A DNA stretch of 14,183 bases, taken from the NCBI GenBank assembly GCA_009733775.1, contig WOGZ01000571.1, forward strand, positions 1 to 14,183, in the 5' to 3' direction. The position numbers were made by a program, and so were the translations under genes. This document shows positions 8,830 to 14,183 of this stretch, piece by piece; position 1 is the stretch's first letter, and the number at the start of each line of letters is the position of its first letter. The notes below the pieces were generated by a model. The model made no database searches, was not told where the DNA came from, and saw nothing but the letters and a program-made list of their open reading frames with translations. The DNA is from Alectoria sarmentosa (lineage: Eukaryota > Ascomycota > Lecanoromycetes > Lecanorales > Parmeliaceae).

Positions 8830-9315
8830 TTAACAGATAGATTTGAGTACGATTAGGATAACTACTGCAGTGACAGCCCCAACAGCTATGGTCGGCTTTG
8901 GTCTTTTGCCCGGCGTGATGTTTTCATCTACTGCCACAAAAAGCAGTACATAAGTAGCAGCATCCAAGAAAATTAGGGCTCGAATGACAAAAAGGCGTTT
9001 GACAACCTCACACCCTGAAGAGCATGCTAGCGTTCACGCCAGCGGAACGATTCCCACGAGCCGTCTGAGAGGACGCCGCTACAGCCCCGCCACCCATCAT
9101 TTGCAAGCCAACCATACTAAATGCAATGTTGTTTTCGCCATGGTCGTTGCATCCGATGGCGTATAGCCGACAGTCTGGGTCCCCATCACAGAGTTTGAAG
9201 ACCCAAGAGAGACCACTGTGCCATCAGCAGCCACGATGAAACCAGAGCCACTAAGTCTGAGCGTGTATCCATCGACGAGGAACACTCTCGAATTCAAAAG
9301 CGATGGTCTCGGCAT
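8830..9315 (-). pseudogene. relic of a cell-surface-type fungal protein
   Basis: Minus-strand frame 9315-9097 encodes VDGYTLRLSGSGFIVAADG followed by TVVSLGSSNSVMGTQTVG. This resembles the repeated 'sequence, VSLG, S, VVGTST' style of many secreted, Ser/Thr-rich fungal wall or GPI-type proteins. After its stop the coding signal seems to move to another frame (NIAFSMVGLQMMGGGAVAAS). The original frame then reopens downstream with two hydrophobic stretches, ending PTIAVGAVTAVVILIVL and a stop at 8832-8830. Three stops and the apparent frame switch suggest a decayed gene. Family assignment is by style only. A spliced intact gene is a less likely alternative. Confidence 0.3.
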
Positions 9316-9568
9316 CAGTGATCATGTAGGAGAGAGTGTTGCGGTGCCTCATTAGTGATATCGCGTTTCACTACCGAAGAATGGTGCGGATGGTCTGGTC
9401 TTGTTACGAAATTATCGGTACCTTAGGATCTGGCCCGATTTGACCAGGGGCGAGACGACGAGCCCAAAACGCGAAGATAGCAGGGCTGAAGCGACTTGTT
9501 AGCCTATATCGTAATTCTCAACTAGTTGCTGTTCTTTAGCATCCTTGAATCCGGAGTGGAGACAGCTG

Positions 9569-9748
9569 ATGTGTTTTTCAGAGGCGCGTGTCCAGATTAT
9601 TCAACCTCACAGAACCCGCTCTCCAGCCTGGCTGAGGACACATTCTTTCTGATGTTTTTTTGCGTTGAAGAGACGTTCTCAGGTGCCGTAGCAGATTATA
9701 TTTCGCGTTCTTGGGCGAGCCTTTGAAGTCTAAGAGGCACGTACTGCA
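9569..9748 (-). pseudogene. decayed C2H2 zinc-finger relic
   Basis: Reading minus from 9748: CSTCLLDFKGSPKNAK, then NLLRHLRTSL, then MCPQPGW, then NNLDTRL, a TGA stop at 9580-9578, and KTH in the same frame. This follows a fungal two-finger layout (C-x2-C ... RHLRTS ... C-x4-C ... NL-x2-H-x4-H). Several ligands are lost: the fourth Cys position is Trp, a His position is Arg, and a stop falls between the last two His positions. A second His of the first finger may be the Gln after RHLRTSL. It is probably part of a dead transcription-factor gene. It may be the 3' part of the frame at 9834-11105 or a separate relic. Confidence 0.45.
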
Positions 9749-9833
9749 GCTCTCCACACTGGAAGATGTTTGACCATCTATCGCCGTAGACATTGGTGGT
9801 TGGAGGCTCGAAACTGTGCGGGTTACGGGGTCA

Positions 9834-11105
9834 TCTGGGTGGTGACTTAATCGATCTGTTGAAGTATTGCTATAGATTTCAAAGGCCATTGTCAAACAAA
9901 GTACTTGGAGGCCCTGCATTACACCGCAACCAGACCTCAGAGGTCGTTATTACTCTCTGTAACCATTCGTCTTCCACAATGCCTATCAGTTCATTGACCT
10001 TTTCAACTTGCATCTGCCTTGGTTTCAAATGTAGTTCGAAAGGAATCTCGAAGTTGACAGGACACTCCGTGGGAGACCGCCAGCAGTTGCCGCCTATATA
10101 GCAATGGTGATAGCTCGATTGACTCTTGGAATCAGACCCAAGCTTTGTTTCCGAAGTATCACAGCTACTTGATCCAATTTGACTGTCGAATGTCTGCTCA
10201 TAGCATCTGAAGCAGCCAAGATTAGGACGACCAGAATCAGATGAGTGAAAGGTGGCGACAGGACGATTGCCTGATCATGAATGAGAATTGATAGAGCTAT
10301 CGTCTCGGGTTTGAAAACTTGAGGAAAGCTTGGGGGAGGAGCCCGCCAACTCAAGCCCGCTCCAAATTCTGGTTTGAGGCCAAACAACGGAGACGCCGTG
10401 CAAAGTCCCCATCTCTAGTGGCACGTGATTTGGCCCGAATAAAAAGTTTACTGAATCCGATTCAAAGGTTGCTGTTTCAGAGTCTGAAGGATTCCCAGTA
10501 AGATTGGTGCGAACAAAGCTTCTGAACAGTGAAGGATCTAATTCTATTTGGCCCGGTCCAACAGAGATGGCTCGCATGTCTGAACCACTGGATCCAAAGG
10601 TACCGCAAATGGCTTGTGGGGCGGCACCGTGCCTTCCTTTCTCAAACTCTGATTTTGAGAGATACGTTGATTTCAAGACTGGCCGTTCAAATTGGACCTC
10701 CAGTTCAGGGGCTTCCAGGGAGGGATACACCCCAGCCAACGATCCGGTTGAAATAGGATGGACTGACTTAGAACCTCTCCGAGTTTCAGATGGCATTACG
10801 TTATCCAGCTCGTCCATGATAGGGAAATGTTGTGATCCTAACAGCTCGGGTAATAGCTCGGATATGGTTTCGAAAGTATCTGCATCAAATGTGGATTTTG
10901 AATACGGTTGACTCCACAAAGTACATTCAACCAACGTATCGATCGGATCAACATGTCCGTTACGTTCCCGGCGATTGATGCAACAGTCGATTAGTTGAAG
11001 CTCATATTTTCGAATTGGATTGCATGTGTCCAATTCCATCAGAAGCCCCGAAGGCCATGACGATAGCTCCTCGATTCTTTTGTCACCTGCTGGTACGCAA
11101 ATCAT
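9834..11105 (-). pseudogene. putative regulator-like gene interrupted by in-frame stops
   Basis: From ATG 11105 the minus frame is open for 276 codons to TGA at 10277-10275. The same frame then stays open about 131 more codons to TGA 9881-9879 and TAG 9872-9870, and continues briefly to TGA 9833. The first part is acidic and Ser-rich without a known domain. The second part contains VNELIGIVEDEWLQRV, then SEVWLRCNAGPPSTLFDNGL. With the stops read through, QYFNRSIKS follows, a pattern I recall from the central region of fungal C2H2 regulators. The later stops could arise by C-to-T changes (CGA, CAG). Alternatives: an intact 276-aa protein; or a spliced gene, since a 48-nt GT..AG segment spanning the first TGA keeps frame, and a 49-nt GT..AG segment near 9903-9855 would enter the zinc-finger frame. 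Both have weak donor sites. A TATA-like run lies upstream at 11265-11274. Confidence 0.4.
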
Positions 11106-11264
11106 GTGGTGGCCGGGACTTGTCAAGCCATAATTCTCTTGAGGCTCATTTCCATGTGTCTCGGAGCTCTTTTCACGGAATAGCCCTTTTTGTATCCTTG
11201 AAGCTTGTCTTCATCTAGGGTTGTTTTCTCCTGGAATTCGACGTTTGCTGCACGCCTTGGTCAA

Positions 11265-11274
11265 TTTTTATATA
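11265..11274 (-). promoter_or_regulatory. TATA-like element upstream of the regulator-like frame
   Basis: TATATAAAAA on the minus strand, about 50 nt upstream of an ATG at 11214 and 160 nt upstream of ATG 11105. If the ATG at 11214 is the true start, a 12-codon first exon could join the main frame through a 58-nt GT..AG segment (11176-11119) in phase, giving an MKTSFKDTKRAI leader. The branch site is poor, so this is speculative. Confidence 0.3.
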
Positions 11275-12330
11275 CTCCAAAGCAAAGAAGCCGGGTACAC
11301 ACCCATCCTCTTCTCAGAGCGTCTGCCATGTATGCAATAAAGAAACCTTATCGGCCAAGTACAGCTTGTAGTCCTGATTTCGAAATATGAATTTTGAAAC
11401 ATTCTCGCACAACTTATTGCATTCTAAAAACGTTCGAGACGCTTGTGATGTCAACACCGATATCACGCCTTTGAAAATTAACGACAATCGAAAAGGTGGC
11501 GAGCTGCCAATACTTTGATTTCAAAAGCTTTACGATATCATATCATAGGGCACATCCTGAGCTCGTTTTCTTCCATGTCCGGATCAAGAAGGTGGCAGTG
11601 TTGGAACAAATCGATTGAAAGACCATTGACATCCGTATTCAGAGAAGGGGCCTAGGATCTTCCTATCGACATCTTCATGGATATAGCGTTTGAGCCTGTT
11701 CACGAACAGTCGGTGAGGACGTCTGAAAGAGGGCCATGAAGTTGCACTTACGCGCAAGGCCGCTCAGGACGAGCAAAGGAGGGAGCCGTTCCGCATATTC
11801 TAAGCAGCGGAGCGGACAATTCTTCGTGCTTCATTCACCGATACACTTCCAACTGCTGTTATTCATCGTGTCGTACGACCTTGAGGCCTGAATCGATCGA
11901 GAAAAGCTTGAAACAGCTTGATAGATATTATCTTACATATTGTCGAAAGAGTCTCACGTACGTTTTACGAAACAACCGTTTATTGGTATTTTGTTAACGA
12001 TTTCGACATGATAATAAGCGAAGCCAAGGCTCTGCGACTCCGCCTCATCGCTCTCTCTACTTTGCAGACCACCTTGCCACGTAAACCAAAATTCGAAAAA
12101 CGCCTGGCAAATCTGCCTCGCAGACAATGAGGGAATGAACTCTTATGCATGACGGCCTGATAGACGGATGTCTCCTTCTTCTATCGAGAATAGTGCTGCA
12201 ACTTCAAGGAGAAGGTCGCACCTTTTTCTAAGACCAGCATTCCAGAGGGTTCTAAATATGCTAAATACACCGCTCAGCGAGTCTGGCATACTGAGAGTAA
12301 TCCCACGCTCGAGTATAAGTGAATGTTCAA
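11275..12330. other. intergenic, no supported gene
   Basis: About 1.05 kb without a recognisable gene. Two minus-strand stretches look mildly protein-like: about 11470-11660, which includes LLDPDMEENELRMCPMI before a stop, and about 11740-11830, which reads LEYAERLPPLLVLSGLA and is followed by GTAAGT. Neither can be assigned, and both are surrounded by stops. They may be further relics of the decayed block to the left. Confidence 0.45.
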
Positions 12331-12392
12331 CCGTAAGCTTCCTACCCCTTCTTTGAAGTATCAGACAACGCACAATGACATCCTGCGATGTA
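12331..12392 (+). pseudogene. remnant of a second PhyH gene: 5' leader and first codons
   Basis: These 62 nt align without gaps to 7099-7160, the leader and first six codons of the PhyH gene, with 45 identities (73%). The start context CACAATG is conserved, and the first codons read M-T-S-C-D-V against M-A-S-C-D-V; two of the codon differences are synonymous third-position changes. Similarity fades after 12392, and the adjoining IPNS-like gene ends at 12415 on the other strand, so the copy is truncated there. The upstream ATG at 7125 is not conserved (AGT here). I infer a diverged paralogue cut by rearrangement. Confidence 0.65.
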
Positions 12393-12414
12393 CGCCCAAA
12401 GTCAAGCACTGATG

Positions 12415-13484
12415 CTAAACATACACAGCTTCCCTCTTCCTCCTAAGGTAGTCACCTGCAGAGATGGCCTTCCATCTCTTCGGCACTTCCTCGCTCCAGC
12501 AACCTGGCAAAGCATCGACGACCGTCGCGGGGTCAGGAGATGCAAAGAACGGGATGCTGTATCTCGCGGGAGTCATCTCATCTCCGCCACTTTTCGAGTT
12601 TGGAGGCTCTACAACCCTATGGACAGAATTCTTCCAGCGTCCATTACTCCACCTCATGAGCAAGTACCCCACGTTCACCACCACTGTTCCTGACTTCGGC
12701 TCGACCTTTTGGAACTGGCCTTCTTTCTCGAACCCTGCACTCGTGTCTGTGCTTGCAGAGCCTGGCTCTGCTATCTCCAATCCGCCGATATTGTCTTGGA
12801 AGAGGAGGGTCAGGCTGCCGAAGTCCGAATGTGCGGGGATGCGAGTGTGGGTGCCAGACAGCAAGTCTTTCGTAGGCAAAGCGGGATAATGGAGGAGACT
12901 CATGTTGAACAAAGAGGCTGCGTGAAACTGTGCAAGTGAATCGGTGGGAGGAAGGTTCAGCGCTACGGACAACGCGTCTAGCAAATGCAACACGAGCTCT
13001 GAACACTCGTGAAAGAACATCTCCATGAAGTCGCGGAAGCCAGGTAATAGTTCCTCTGGTGGCCAGATATTCGGTTGCTCATCTTCGTCCGGGTTTCCGG
13101 TACCAAAGCTCTCTTTTATGCAGATACGCTCCCGCACCTTCTCCCGTCCGACGCCGACGTAGCCTCGATCAACCAATTTATCGGGCCGGCGCCCTATCAT
13201 GTTTTTCTCGGGTTCGGAAAGGTCGAAGAAACGTTTGCTCTGTGTATCACAACATATTTTAGCTCAACTCGCCGATCAGGAATCTGAAGACTGGGAGCGA
13301 GACGTCTGACCCATTGAAAACACTCATATACTTTTTCCTGATCCATACCATGGTTGCTCAGATAAACGAATCCAACAGACCGAAACGCAGCATCGATGGA
13401 CGAGGCAACCTTACTCCGCTCATCAATCGAACCGTTCAGGAAATGGCCAAAATTTATGAGCGGAATCGACGATTCTGTATTCAT
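12415..13484 (-). CDS. isopenicillin N synthase-like 2OG-Fe(II) oxygenase, two exons
   Basis: Exons 13484-13311 and 13239-12415 give 332 aa, a normal length for the family. The 71-nt intron (GTCAGA..ACAG) joins ECFQW to SKRFFDLSEPEKN in phase, matching the conserved DIOX_N region. The start is the first ATG (MNTESSIPLINFGHFL); the frame upstream has no ATG. Visible motifs: VGFVYLSNHG (37-46); ESFGTGNP (101-108); NMSLLHYP (170-177); iron ligands H195 and D197 in IPAHSDFGSLTLL; distal H265 in NSVHRVVEP; R284 and S286 in ARYSIPFF for 2-oxoglutarate. All catalytic residues are present, so the enzyme is likely active. Known: the family covers gibberellin, thymine and many secondary-metabolite oxygenases. 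The substrate cannot be assigned. Its 3' end abuts the PhyH remnant. Confidence 0.93.
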
Positions 13485-13987
13485 GTCGAGCCGTTGGACT
13501 TCAACCAGATATTTTAGTCGTGAAAGACGATTTGCTGGCACAGCTATAATAGACTCTCAGTACATGATCGGTAAGAGACATTCTTAGTCATGATGACGTT
13601 TTGATGTGACAAGATGCTGTTGTAGGAGTGGATGTGGAGAATCAATTCTCTCTTGCCTATCTGCATGCCATTGGTCTTTTTATGGAGATCTGAAGGCTTA
13701 TGCAGACTAGCTATATGTAGCATAATTTGCTTGACTTTAAAGAGGTATACATCTTACAGCAGGCTTCATAGAAACAATCAATCTTTTCTACCCATACAGA
13801 TAGTGCTCCCAAGTACCATTGTGATTTCTAATATCCGAGGGACTTGGTTATTTCGACAGCAGTGCGCTAGCTAGGTCAGTAATAGCGCTGTCGTACAGTC
13901 AAGGGACGGGTGTGCATATATCCGGCTACTCGACCTTTCTTGAACGAGATCATACCATGTTCGTTCGAAAATCTTTGGTCTCAGTAG
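13485..13987. other. intergenic, promoter side of the IPNS-like gene
   Basis: It should contain the promoter and leader of the minus-strand oxygenase; a weak TATTATA-like run lies about 60 nt upstream of its ATG. No gene, RNA or strong motif is recognised further right. An 80-codon plus-strand frame at 13632-13874 has no recognisable features. Confidence 0.5.
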
Positions 13988-14047
13988 ATCAGACCTTTTG
14001 TGGGAGGGGGACAGTCCAAGTTTGATGGCCTCCCACAGGGGTCTGAC
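13988..14047. repeat. imperfect inverted repeat, about 20-bp arms
   Basis: The left arm at 13988-14007 (ATCAGACCTTTTGTGGGAGG) matches the reverse complement of the right arm at 14029-14047 except for one extra base and a few C/T differences. The spacer is 21 nt. It could fold as a hairpin or be a relic of a mobile-element end. The pyrimidine differences are transitions, compatible with deamination. No target-site duplication or gene is linked to it. Confidence 0.6.
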
Positions 14048-14183
14048 GAGGAAACCGTACTCAGCCTCATTTACTTTGGTGTAAGATAGGTAATTAGCCC
14101 TGATGAAATATTTCGGGTGTTCACTGGTAGTATTTAATGGTATTGAGGTTCGATTCCTAATGGCGCTGGTACAATGGTGTAGC

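Noticed and set aside
11470..11830. Protein-like minus-strand stretches in the intergenic region
   Set aside because: They are short, surrounded by stops, match no family I know, and the apparent intron (about 29 nt) would be too short.
12464..12889. 141-codon plus-strand ORF
   Set aside because: It is the antisense shadow of the IPNS-like oxygenase, whose motifs and splice model are complete.
14095..14183. tRNA-like T-arm (GGTTCGATTCC) near the right end
   Set aside because: The T stem pairs poorly, and no matching D-arm, anticodon arm or acceptor partner is found at the right spacing on either strand.
1..14183. CRISPR array, bacterial operon, riboswitch or viral genes
   Set aside because: Nothing of this kind is visible. 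The introns and protein families indicate a fungal nuclear locus.

Overview
The window looks like nuclear DNA of a filamentous ascomycete (Pezizomycotina). Two things in the sequence support this. The introns that can be placed are 46 to 78 nt long with GT..AG ends and CTGAC-type branch sites. One gene belongs to the fungus-specific rhodopsin-like integral membrane family. I cannot name the genus. Four protein genes are well supported, all with spliced or single-exon models that keep frame from start to stop. The rest is intergenic DNA, low-complexity tracts and decaying coding sequence.

Layout: 1-700 is a run of simple repeats, including a TCCCAA tandem array, a (GGTAT)7 array and a 142-nt polypurine tract. 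845-2605 (minus) is a vacuolar-type amino acid transporter of the Avt3/Avt4 kind. 3331-4733 (minus) is a six-exon rhodopsin-domain 7TM protein with a 31-nt microexon. 4940-5224 (plus) is an uncertain small ORF with a membrane anchor. 5225-7030 has no confident gene. It holds a GC-rich hairpin patch (about 5460-5625) and an unrecognised minus-strand reading frame (5921-6448) broken by two adjacent stops. 7143-8195 (plus) is a two-exon phytanoyl-CoA dioxygenase-family (PhyH) enzyme with a perfect 13-bp palindrome about 100 bp upstream of its start. 8830-11105 (minus) appears to be a gene graveyard: a cell-surface-type protein relic, a C2H2 zinc-finger relic and a regulator-like frame interrupted by in-frame stops. 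12331-12392 is a 62-bp segment that aligns without gaps to the 5' end of the PhyH gene. Directly beside it, 12415-13484 (minus) is a two-exon isopenicillin N synthase-like 2OG-Fe(II) oxygenase. The right end carries an imperfect inverted repeat.

How the genes may relate: two different Fe(II)/2-oxoglutarate-type oxygenases, a rhodopsin-like membrane protein and decayed regulator-like sequence lie within about 10 kb. That is compatible with a rearranged or eroding accessory (secondary-metabolism-like) locus, but no backbone synthase (PKS, NRPS, terpene cyclase) is present here, so this is inference only. The best-supported unusual signal is the 62-bp match. It implies that a second, diverged copy of the PhyH gene once lay next to the IPNS-like oxygenase and was cut off near 12393-12415.
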